This document shows, in pieces, positions 25,379-35,950 of a stretch of DNA of 64,000 nt. Source of the stretch: Aphis gossypii (taxonomy: Eukaryota > Arthropoda > Insecta > Hemiptera > Aphididae); NCBI RefSeq assembly GCF_020184175.1, contig NC_065531.1, forward strand, positions 81,996,604-82,060,603, written 5' to 3'. How positions within the stretch are numbered: position 1 is the first letter of the stretch; the number at the start of each line of letters is the position of its first letter. The notes beneath the pieces are model-generated. The model did not search any database, was not told the DNA's origin, and was given only the letters and a program-made list of their open reading frames with translations. Made by a program: the position numbers and the translations under genes.

Positions 25379-26570
25379 GTAAGTTTTTATAACATATACC
25401 GATGAGCATATATACATATAATTTTTTTTCTTCAATTTGTTACGATGCGGTTTCCCAGTCGAAATAAAAGGGTGGATGTTTGTATATGTTCAAATCATAA
25501 TTTTTGGAAACCACCCAGACGTGCGCGTATGCAACGACAAGGCGTTTGCGGATTTCAATAATTGTATTTTATCATACTCCACTAATTCCATCAGTCGACG
25601 GAGATCGAAGTTCGAAAACAACTATCAGTAACAAGGGAAATATTTGCATTACTTATTCGTTATAAACTATTACTAGTTAACAATTTAGATGTTTATAATT
25701 TTTCAGGCATCTAAGTACAAGCTGTAAGATATTTATTTTTATTTAATTAAATCAATATATTACATTCTAAATAAATTAGTAATTACAACATATTAAAATT
25801 AAATTATCCCTATAAGCCAATGATTGTGGAGGGATAATTGAGTTATTATACATTAATTTCTCATTACATTTTTTTTTAAATTTATATTTAATTCATCACT
25901 AATACAACGTCAATAAAATAACACTTAAAGAACTTAAAATTAAAGTTAACTTAATAGCATTTTGCAATATAATTTTTATTTTTCAGATAACCAGATTTTT
26001 TTACTTGTATTAAAGAAATATTATGATTATAGATGTTTGTTTAGACCATAATTAATTTATCTGATAACATTCATATTTTATACCCTGGTTCAAATTCAAT
26101 TTCAACAATAATTTAAATTAGTATAAATTAATAAATTGTTATTTTGATTTCATATTATTCAATTATTGTAGACCAATTTCACATTAATCGTAAAATTATT
26201 AATTAAATTTATAAATTTTAACTCGTCCACATAAACTCCTATTTCGATGCTATCTAATTATATAAATGGAATGGATCATAAATTTAATAATGGTAATATC
26301 ATTTTTCCAAAATGATTATTATCATATATGAATTATTCTATAAAAAAATTCTATATGAATGAAATTGTTCATAAATATAGTAATATTAACTTATATCTCT
26401 ACATACACAAATAGTATCCATAATCCCATAATCGTATTAATCTGAAATAATTATATTAGATTATTTTTTTCCCATTGCGATATAGTTATTGGCTAAAATT
26501 GTTAAAACGTTAATTTTTTACGTAGGTAATAATTACAAAGAAAAAAGTAAAAAAGTTTTTTCTTTATTAG
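25379..26570. other. Tail of a CpG-richer block, then AT-rich non-coding DNA
   Basis: The first 250 bases (to about 25,631) remain relatively complex, with a short plus-strand frame at 25,437-25,631 of unknown meaning. After that the DNA returns to AT-rich sequence with no supported feature. Confidence 0.5.
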
Positions 26571-26592
26571 TTTTTTTTTTTTTTTTTTTTTT
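26571..26592 (+). repeat. 22-base T homopolymer
   Basis: This is an uninterrupted run of 22 T residues, the longest homopolymer I noticed in the window. It could be the poly(A) tail of an old minus-strand retrotransposed sequence or plain slippage. The adjacent sequence shows no recognisable retrotransposon. Confidence 0.9.
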
Positions 26593-26839
26593 AAGCGATA
26601 TTATACTGAAACTTAATTAAACCTTTTCACTCAGCAAGTTACGGGAGAGTAAATTTATTAAAACAATATTTCAAGCCACATTGTTTAAAAAGGTTTTTAT
26701 GTGTACAAAATATTAATGAAATTGAATACTTACATTTCCTAATTTAAACATTTTTTTAAACTTTGACTTTTTTAAATCAATCGGAAACATGAAATATTGT
26801 AAATAAATTATACTTTTACAGTAATAATTATATGTATAT

Positions 26840-27300
26840 TATTATACAGAGGGTGATTTACTAATACAGTTCATCCCTGTTTTTAGTAAATGAATATATT
26901 TAAATTCAATGTTTTAGAAATTGTATGCCCATATTTTCTATTGTTTAGATTTTTATAATACCTGAAAAAAATACCCGTTATAGTGATATAATTTTTTTTT
27001 CAAATTAAAACCAATTATTTTTATTTAAAATTAGTAAACATATGAATTATTTGAATATATTGATTTGTTTAAATCAAACGAATAGTTTCTGAGTTACCTA
27101 TTTAAATGTACGTATATAATGAGGAGTAAAGATAATAGTCTTTAAAATTAGTTTTATGAAAATAAAATGTTAATATAATAATGTGATCTGATATTCATTG
27201 AACTCGTAGACAAACTATAAAATATTGGTAGATTAATATCAAATACTAAAATGTTCAAACCATCAAACCCCCACAGCATTTTCAAAATCTAAAACAATAA
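26840..27300. repeat. Possible dispersed repeat beginning TACAGAGGGTGATT
   Basis: The block opens with a TACAGAGGGTGATTTACT-type word near 26,845, followed by AT-rich text. From memory, similar openings begin dispersed non-coding repeats in aphid genomes. No matching inverted end was found, so boundaries and class are uncertain. Confidence 0.25.
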
Positions 27301-28909
27301 TCGATGATTAGTGTTATTATTTATTTTTGATTGCTATACGCTCAACTGTTTGCGTTTTTTAGTTAGTACTCTGATAGTAAAAATATTTTAAAACATTCAA
27401 TTTGTATATTGCACAGTTTTTATATAGGTAATAATTAAGTATGCGATTTGTTTTTCTCCCCCGTTGATCGATTTTAGTACAAAACAAACTACTATGCATT
27501 TGGGTTGTATGATGTCTTATTGCTGAACTCTGGACATTTGAGATGTTTGTGGGTTTCATAACGTGCTCTTGGGTTAGTTGCTCTATAACATCCTTGGAGG
27601 ATGCAAACTTTTTTTCATTTCAAGATAGTTTATTTGTTGATCTTAAAAGTTAATAGTATACTTGATGGTTTTATTGAAGTTTCATATAAATTGGTCGCCT
27701 ACATTCGAGACCGAATAAGTTTCATACATATTCGTACACAATAAATATATGACTACGATCACTACATACATCAATATGCGAGAGTCAACTGAAATGTTTT
27801 CACATTATAACTATTAAAATGAGTTAATTAAAATATATTTAACTGAATTTCGCATTAGCTACTTTGAATAATACCAATGGGTATTAAAACTTAAAACAAA
27901 CCAACTAGTACGCTCTATTTGTTGACCAGAGAAACACACTAGCACACATGTTAAATTTGATTTTATAATGTGTTTTTTTTTGTTTCTATCTTATTTCTAT
28001 CATAAAGTTTTGGAGCATACAAAATAAACATCAAGTGTGGTTTCTGTAAGAAAATTGGATCTAGTTGGTAAATTTAGGGGAGGAGGTCAAGAATGAAACA
28101 TATACCTAGTACTTTTTAAAATAATAAAAAAAAAATAAACAAGAAGCAAGACAAGTACAAAAAGCTATTTATTTTCATAATAATTTAAATATGAATATCT
28201 AACCGACTTATAAATGTTGATAAAATATATTTTATAATAACAATTTTTAGTTATAAAATAATTTGCTTTTCTTTTACATTAATAGATATTTTTAATTGTT
28301 AACTTAATAGTTTTACTTCGGTTAATGAAATATTTAATATATCATATCATAATATTAGGTATTATTCAGTTTTTACTTTTTGAATTTAATATGATTAAAT
28401 GTTTTTAAAGTCAAAAAGGTTAAAATTAAAAAAAACTATTTTACAGAAACTAAAAAAATATTGAGAATTTGTTTGTAGACATTTAAAGCTATATATTTAT
28501 ACGAAAAAAATAATTTTCTAACGAATTTAGGTAATATACTTATGTTTGAATAATAATAATAAAAAAGATTAATAGATGCAGATCATTGTAACTTTTTATC
28601 AATGTATTTATTATTTTCTTTATATGCATAATGGCATTTAAAAAAAAATTAGAGTAATTTTTAGGTATCTATTTATATCGTATTATACTGCAGTATCTAC
28701 GTCTTATTGACTTAAAGTTAATATTAATAATATGACAACAATATAATTAATATTTGTATGAAATTTTCATGTGTATAGAAGCAATTTTATTGTAAGCTGT
28801 ACAAACCGAAGCCCAATAAAACATGAATAGGTAATAATATAAAATATTATGTAACTAAACAATATAAAGTATTAGCTACTTGTGAAATAAAATTTTAAAA
28901 CTGAAAAAA
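27301..28909. other. AT-rich non-coding stretch
   Basis: No gene is supported. A short minus-strand frame at 27,359-27,559 is unlikely to be real. A G-rich patch near 28,030-28,110 is more balanced in composition but has no clear identity. Confidence 0.55.
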
Positions 28910-29180
28910 GAATACAGGGATCCTCATATTGATAATCACATAAGACGTAAGAAGAGAAGTAAAAGTGCAATAAATAATTGGTAGAGGATAAGAAAGGAAA
29001 ATCGGTTCTCGTTTGGTGAGGAAGAACTCAGAAATTTATATGAGAAAGCAATGTAGGGGAATCAACGTCAATCTGAAGTTTTCTTAAAAAGTTTAAATTA
29101 TCAGTTTGTGTATTAGAGAAAACAGACTTAAGCTTTTTGGTCGAGATAGTAGATATGGGAAGAGCACCCAATTTTAAGGA
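28910..29180 (-). pseudogene. LINE ORF2 C-terminal fragment (jockey-like), old
   Basis: The minus strand reads in one frame from about 29,178: L-G-A-L-P, then T-D-N-L-N-F-L-R-K-L, then V-D-S-P-T-L-L-S-H-I-N-F (about 29,030-29,070). After a TGA at 29030-29028 the same frame gives T-N-Y-L (about 28,980), and E-D-P is visible near 28,915-28,926. The order 'N-F-L-x-x-L, D-S-P-x-L-L-x-x-I-N-F, T-N-Y, E-D-P' is the standard C-terminal end of jockey-like ORF2 proteins. Only about 270 bases are recognisable. A few upstream words (to about 29,300) might belong to it but are too eroded to claim. This is a different and older copy than the one at 7.8-10.3 kb. Confidence 0.7.
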
Positions 29181-29499
29181 TATATGTTACAAAAGTGGGA
29201 TTTACATTGTACTATTTCCAACATTTGAGAGTCACAATTATTTCAACACTTAGACAAAAATGGAATTTTTGAAAATTAAATATTAATATCCTTGGGCTAT
29301 GGATATGGGCTGTTAACATCGTCTCCGGACAGAATTATAGCTTTCATATTATGTGATGTTTAAATTCATATTTTACCATTGAATTCAAAATTAACACTTT
29401 AATTGCAGTTTCCTATAGTCATCTATGAAAAAGCACGTTGAAATCTATCACATGAATTCCCTGATTTTTTGTTATTATTCACACTCAGTTGGTATTTCA
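29181..29499. other. Unassigned non-coding sequence
   Basis: The stretch is moderately AT-rich and may include further eroded LINE sequence on its left side. No motif can be supported. Confidence 0.4.
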
Positions 29500-30350
29500 T
29501 ACTCCAATAATGTATTCATATAAATTGACATCAAAAGATCTACGCCGAGTTAAGAGTGAAAATAAAATATTTGATCCAGACCATATTATGGTGGGACCAA
29601 ACTAAGCCCTACGGCAAAAAGTGAATTACAACGGGCACAACGCGCGTATATTTTAAAATTGAAAATCGAGTAAACGCGCAAATGAACGCTTCCGTTTCCA
29701 TTTTTGTATTCGTGTTGACAATAGTGCACAGCAGAAGAACAAAGTAAATACTTTGAGTATATTATTATCGTTTCGGCTCGTTTCGACGTAGCTTTGTATA
29801 GGTAGGTTGTCAAATACTTCGTTCGTTGGTTTTATTCATCGCCTTCATTGGCTCTCGCTATACCAGACATTCAGACCAATCGATACCTACTATACATACA
29901 ACTTACCAAACACTGTAACAATCAACTGCTTCGAACAATTAACCGCCAAATCGTAGTGTGAAAATAAATATAAATAACAAAACACTGGTCCATATAATCT
30001 CAACTTTCTGTAGTTGGCCGGGATTATTATTACTATACATTTTATATAATCGTTTCCCGGGAGAGAAAGAGAAATAGCCAAAGGCCCGTAATAATGGTGA
30101 CGACGGTGACAACTCCCGGGAAAGTTTGGCGCGTTGTTACACGGGGAGGAAGAAGAGAAAAAACGCTTTTCGTCTTAAGACATTTTCAATTTCGATATAG
30201 TAATTGAAAAAAAAAAAAACTACAATGAGAGAACTTTTCCATTTTTCGAAACTGCGATGACAATAATGCGCCGATGTTGAGTTTTTTTATTCTTTATTTT
30301 ATCGCTAATTGCCGACGTCGTTGTCGCTCTTTATGGTGTAATGAAAAAAC
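29500..30350. promoter_or_regulatory. CpG-rich island with E2F-like site and inverted repeat
   Basis: This is a CpG-rich block in AT-rich DNA. TTTCCCGGGAG (30053-30063) and CTCCCGGGAAA (30113-30123) are perfect 11-bp inverted copies separated by 49 bases. Immediately after the second copy is TTTGGCGCG (30125-30133), which matches the E2F consensus TTTSSCGC. GAGAAAGAGAAA lies between the arms. On the minus strand a donor TTTG|GTAAGT lies at the left side of the block (exon side ends at 29907). A frame beginning with ATG at 30081 is open up to that donor (58 complete codons plus one base). The pattern suggests a promoter for a minus-strand transcript. The predicted peptide has no recognised family. 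Confidence 0.35.
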
Positions 30351-32007
30351 GATTCTTTTTACATAGATGCATTTTATTTTACAAAAAAAGCTTTGTGGAC
30401 GAACATATTATTTTAAAATTACATTAAACGTTTTAGACTACATAATAAATAGACGACAGTTCTACAGCAGACACGGTATAATAATACGATATCGCCGTAT
30501 TAAACTAATCATTAGTTGCTCAATATCGTTTAATTTGGCGTTTATTCAATCAAATATTGTCCAGCGAAAAAATACAAAGGCTATTAGAAAATTGTTTACT
30601 TATAAAAAAATATTGCGTGAAATTATTTTTCACGTGCTCTCGATGAATGCTATCAAATAATGTGTAAGACACAACAAATACTTATAACAACGTCACAAAT
30701 GTATAATAAATAGATTTTCGAAAACTTAATAGTAAGTAACTTTGTTTTAGTGAATCTTTTATAATCACAACATATACTTTTTTTTTAATGTAGAAAATGA
30801 AAAAAATTATATGAAATAAAAACGATAATGCAAATAGTATTTGCAAAAGATATCTCAAAGGAAACCTTTTTGAGTACGCGCTGGTATTGGTCAGTATTAC
30901 ATTTTACTGAAAAGCTATTAAGGCATAAAATGTTTGAATTGTAAATAACTGTGTATATTAAAGTAAATGCAGAATGTTTATTTCTCCCTAAACATTAATA
31001 TCTCCTTTGCGTATATATAAACAAAATAGCTTGAAGGAAATCAAAAAACACTGGTTTGTTGGCAAAGAATTAAAATAAAAAAAAATAGATTTCGTTCATA
31101 AAAAAGAAAATACCTTGAAAAGTAAAAGTCTCGAAAGCAACAGTATCCACCAAACTCATCGCTGTATTATAATATGCAAATAATTTCTTAGATCCTAACT
31201 TTTGCGCCGGGTGTTAAATATATTCACGGATAAAAAGTGAAATGTAAGTAAAACTGACTAAAATAATGAATAAGATTAAAAACTAAGTTTAATGGAGATT
31301 AGTGGCTAAAAATGGATGTGTTGAATATCAAAATATTTCGGTAACAGGAGAACGAAAATACAAAAAATGTCTTGGAAAAAAATTAAAAAAATTGTAAAAC
31401 ATATTATTTTGGTAGTATTTACATCATACATATATTGATGTACATTAATTTACCTAATTTAAGCAATATTATAATAACACAATAACATATACAAGGTGTA
31501 TCTAAATGATATGTTAATCTTTTGGTGTGATCATCAACAAATATAAATTATTCATAGCCGATCGACTGAATTTAGGTTTACTGATTATTAATACGAAATG
31601 TCTATTACTTACACTAGGAATAATCCAAGTCATATAATAAATTTTTGAGTAGGATGTTATACATTTTGACCAGTTAGTAGGAACACAAATATTAGTGTAC
31701 ACTGTACATTGACCATTTGACCGAAATATGCGTATGGTATTTTTATTTTCGTTCATATTAATTGCAATAAAATAATCTATCTTATGTCTTACCGTATGAA
31801 AATGGCAGTGTTTTTGTCTTTCACAACGCCAAATTCACATAGTACCCAATTATACCGTTTTTGGCTACAATAATATAATTATCTTGCGAATCTAATATAT
31901 TATATCTATGTTAATAAATTATAAAGAATCTAAATTCTATATGAATATATAATAACAATAATGATAATACGAATTAAAAATAAGTCAAAATAATATTTAC
32001 TCAATAG
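30351..32007. other. AT-rich non-coding stretch
   Basis: No gene is supported. Frames at 30,367-30,660 (plus) and 31,514-31,756 (minus) are of unremarkable composition with no visible motif. A TATACAAGGTGTATC-like word near 31,490 resembles the opening of other dispersed repeats but has no partner. Confidence 0.5.
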
Positions 32008-32495
32008 GCTGTTTGATTCTTGGCTTAATGTTGATATGATATATGGAAATGTGGCAGACATTTTTAAACATTTGGTATTGTAATGAGGACAACGTCTGAT
32101 TTAAACTCAAAAAGGCTGTTAAAACACTTTATTGCACATTGGTTCGTTCAATTCTTGAATATAGTTCCATTATTTGGAGTCCATTTACGACATACGCATA
32201 ATAAAAAACACCAATGTAAATTTCTTCGTCTCGCTAGTTTTTTATTAGGTGTTACCCATAGTATCTTCTATGCACACATTGCTAATCTTTGACTCACAGA
32301 GAAACTTTAGAACTTAAATTACTATATTGGTTGATATATATTGTGAGAAATCTACTTCTCACCTTTTATCATTAATACGTTTTAAAGTTATACAAAGGCA
32401 CACCAGATCCAGGTCATTCTTGATTCCAATTTGCATCTTCAACTATCTATCAAATGAACCAACGAGAAGTCTTATGATTAATCCTAATGGGAACC
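32008..32495 (+). pseudogene. LINE ORF2 C-terminal fragment (second jockey-like lineage)
   Basis: Plus-strand translations in shifting frames give F-D-S-W-L-N-V-D-M (about 32,012-32,040), M-R-T-T-S-D-L-N-S-K (32,083-32,112), L-Y-C-T-L-V-R-S-I-L-E-Y-S-S-I-I-W (32,127-32,177), and F-L-R-L-A-S-F. Later come S-H-L-L-S-L-I-R-F (about 32,350-32,378), T-R-S-R-S and N-Y-L-S-N-E-P-T-R (about 32,430-32,470). The order matches the post-RT region of jockey-like LINEs. The E-Y-S-S-I-I-W-S-P variant differs from E-Y-G-S-V-V-W-N-P in the 7.8-10.3 kb copy, so this is a separate lineage. At least one frame change (near 32,115) and stops around 32,290-32,330 break it. The RT palm is not present. Confidence 0.75.
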
Positions 32496-32911
32496 TTAAT
32501 TTTGTACTTCCATTAAGTATTATAGTGTTTCCATTAACTATATTAATTTATGTTAAAAATAATTAATTTGTTAATACCTCATAAAAGGTAACAAAAATAT
32601 AAAAACAATGTATAATAATATATAATATATACTTGTTTAAATACAATAAATAAAATGGTTTTACTTCATTAGTTGTAAATATAATAAATTATTAATAAGT
32701 ATCATATAAACGTGAATAATTAACCAATAACCTACAAATGTATAATAATTTAAGTAAATTATGTGAATCCTACTACCAATCCATTTGATGCGTAATCCTG
32801 GAAAAATGAATGGCGTGTTTAATACTTTAATCAGGATAATGTTGATATGCTTGCTCAAGATTCTTTTCACCGAAATTTCATCAGACTATTATAATTTACA
32901 ATATAATGAGT
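32496..32911. other. AT-rich non-coding DNA after the LINE fragment
   Basis: The stretch may begin with the eroded 3' untranslated region of the LINE fragment. A minus-strand frame at 32,661-32,870 has no recognised family. Nothing else is visible. Confidence 0.5.
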
Positions 32912-32940
32912 CAGGGGCGTAATTTTTTTTATACAAGAGT
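32912..32940 (+). mobile_element. Single hAT-like transposon terminus
   Basis: CAGGGGCGTA at 32912-32921 is the same terminal word found at the right end (minus sense) of the miniature element at 63,262-63,381. CAGGGGCG-type ends are typical of hAT-superfamily elements. No inverted partner (TACGCCCCTG) was found nearby, so this is a solo end or a truncated copy whose other boundary is unknown. Confidence 0.4.
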
Positions 32941-33119
32941 GCGCCTTTACATCCTATATAGATGATATCTTATTAGAGAGTTTTTAATGTCAAATGTGAT
33001 GATTTTATAAATTCATTTTAGCTATGTATGCATTTCTTGAGCATTTTAAGTATTTAATTTTTTTTATTTTTCATGATAACTATATAATTATATTCTTATT
33101 ATATTTTACTGTACGTACT

Positions 33120-33900
33120 ACGAAGCCATAAAATGAGTCAACTTCCGGACCAGCTATGGACATCGTGCTCGAAATATTATTGTATAATTGTTTGTGCTTA
33201 CAAGTTCGATTATAATATTATCGAACGAATATTGCATAATATTATTAATGAACGCGTGGTCCTCAAAATCGATTGGATTTATTTATTTTTTATTTGATTT
33301 TCCAAACGGGTCCCGCCCGCATCGTTATCTGAGTGGAAGGCAGCGCCGTCGGTCGTTGAACAATGCGTAAATAAACAATGCGATTATATTAAAACTAGCA
33401 AGCGGTTGAAATTTCGTACTGTGAAACATAACGTTTTGCCGATTATTATGTCAACGCAATAGCAACAAGTAGCAGGTGGTGGGATCCGGCAGTGTAACGT
33501 GCAAATGTCAGCGCTCGGTAACAAAATATCCACGATTAAACCATTTGACGTAAAACCGCGTCATGATACATCGCGATAATATTATTATTAGAATATTTTC
33601 ACATGCCTGTCGCGTAGTTTCGCATAGCGTATAATGTACCTAACGTATCGATTGATCTTTATAACGATAACGCGATTTGACGTGACGCATTTATACTATC
33701 CGCCTACTACAGACGCCATGTAGGTATTACCGTGCTCACGATTTATGTTCCGACGACGTGAAACTGCTTCGATTAAAAAGCCCATGACACTAAAAGAAAA
33801 AATAAATAAAAAACTTCCAACAGTCGCTATTCTTTTGGCTCCACAAGCTTTTCCGGTTAAAATAAACGTTTATCTATACTGAACGTTATTATCAGATTCA
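33120..33900. promoter_or_regulatory. CpG-rich island, candidate regulatory DNA
   Basis: The block is CpG-richer than its flanks, with words such as CCGCCCGCATCG near 33,315 and GGCAGCGCCGTCGG near 33,342. A plus-strand frame at 33,188-33,370 is open but its product is not recognised. There is no clear core promoter or splice signal that I would trust. It could be an enhancer or an exon of a non-coding transcript. Confidence 0.25.
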
Positions 33901-33939
33901 TTCATATTGTACGGTCCGTAACGAATTATTATAATAACA

Positions 33940-33967
33940 TATTATATTATATTATATTATTATTATT
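33940..33967. repeat. ATTAT pentanucleotide microsatellite
   Basis: The tract consists of consecutive ATTAT/TATTA units passing into ATT units, read directly. It is flanked by AT-rich unique sequence. Confidence 0.85.
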
Positions 33968-35887
33968 GTCAGTAATAGACACAATTGAAGATTAATCTAA
34001 GATATATGTTTAATAGTGGTAATAGATAAAATTAATTTTGGAAAATATAATCTGACGTACGACATAAATATTAGTTGAACAATAAGTATATTTTACAGTA
34101 TATAATATGGGTGTAAATTAATATAATCGCAATAAATAAATCTGTGAAAGCTTGTTGCATTTCAATATAATAGTCATAGATAAATGGTTTATTTGTTTTA
34201 GTAGTAATTGTATATACATAGTGCACAAGAGTCGTTTACCAAGGTATAATAACAATAACGGTCTAGGGAACTCTAGCTAATATTGTGTATTATTATTATA
34301 CCTATTATATCTTTGGTTTGTTTTAACAAAACAAACATGAGAATACGCACGACCAGCGACGTGTAGGAAATAGAGGCTAAAGAGGCTATAGTCGATGCCA
34401 ACTGAATACCTATGGGTTTTTAAATAATGCATTTTTTACATTTGAATTGAAATTTCGGAATTACTTTTAAAATATAACTATTTAAAACGCAGTTGTCGTA
34501 ATACTTATAATAATAAAATTGTATTCTCAGTAATTTTTTATTTTTATTTTTCAGTAGACTTAAACACTTGGTTAAAATGATCTGTCTCAATAAATAGATA
34601 AGTTTCATATTATATAGTTTTACTCGATATCAGTTATTAATGGACTTTAAAATATTTCTACTCTACAGTTATATAATAATACTGTGATCTGTTTTAGTGT
34701 GTAAATCGTTAACATTATCATAGATTCATTTATTTTAGAAGTTTACAGCTATAAAAATATAGTTGAACATAATATATTATTATATTACTATTTATTATTA
34801 ATCGTTCATTTTTATTATTATTTTTTTTTTTCATTAAATTTAGCCTCGGCAGTGGTGGCCATTGGCTGACATTTGACAATTATCTTTTTACATAGTTAAC
34901 ATTTATAGTTATTAGAATATTTTTTACAACAGTATTATTATTATTATTATTACTGACTTCTATAGGAATTTTAATAAATTTAATTATGATATAAAATTAA
35001 AAAAAAAAACTTTTTTTATTCCTCGACTACTTCAAGGGTTCTGCCACAAGACATTATCTCTACCTATTCGAAATTCCTGCAGGTCACGCAACTATATGCA
35101 CAAACGTATTATAATACTATACATAACATATTATACGTATGTACCACAGATAATTAATTTCGTTTCAACGATGCATATAAAATATATAGAAACCACATAA
35201 TATCGTATGTAAACGTTTCTAATTAATGCAAGTGTTGTTGACCATCAAAGGAAAAACTCGATCGATACGGTATTGTATTGCAATGGACTCGTTGTATATA
35301 ATAATAGTAGTAATAATAATAAAAAAAACCAATTCATAATTATTATGTTCATGACGATATGGAGAGGGCTGAAGTATATTATAATATCGCTCCCCTTCAA
35401 TGATCCAATAAGGTGAGGTTATAAATTCCATAACGCCCGGCGAGTATGATTATACGTGTATGGTAACTACAGTCAGACCACCTACTGACGAGTAAGTACC
35501 TACACATCAGTATTACGGTGGAAATAAATATTTATAAATAAACCACCGAATTAATATACATTTTTATACTGACGAATATTAGGTAAATAAAATAATTAAT
35601 AATAACCTTAAACTTTATTGCATAACCTATTCGTAAATAAGGATAGATTTTTTAGATTCATATAGGTTGTAGGTATACAATTGGCTGGGTCACCACGATT
35701 TTTTGACTTATAGTGTTCACCACTTGCAATTGAAAAACGGTGTAACACGAATACCCGCGATGAATATTAGATATGTAATATGTATACTTTACGACATATT
35801 TTGACGGAGAAAACAAAAAATAACGATGAAATGACGTGCAAGTTTCAAGTATTATAACGTAAAAACAGTATCGTTATTTTATTTATC

Positions 35888-35950
35888 AAAAAAATAAATA
35901 AATAAATAATAATAATAATATTAATAAAAATAATAAATATATAAATAAAA
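35888..35950. repeat. Compound AAAT/AAT microsatellite
   Basis: AAAT units pass into AAT units, with some interruptions toward the right side. This is a plain simple-sequence repeat. Confidence 0.85.

Noticed and set aside
28030..28080. Short plus-strand words resembling G-F-C-K-K-I-G-S-S, like a LINE C-terminal motif
   Set aside because: The match is too short, with no supporting motifs before or after.
31490..31520. TATACAAGGTGTATC as a transposon end
   Set aside because: There is no inverted partner or target duplication, and the word is short and AT-rich.
33205..33230. GTTCGATT-like word considered as a tRNA B box
   Set aside because: No matching A box, acceptor stem or anticodon arm could be found around it.
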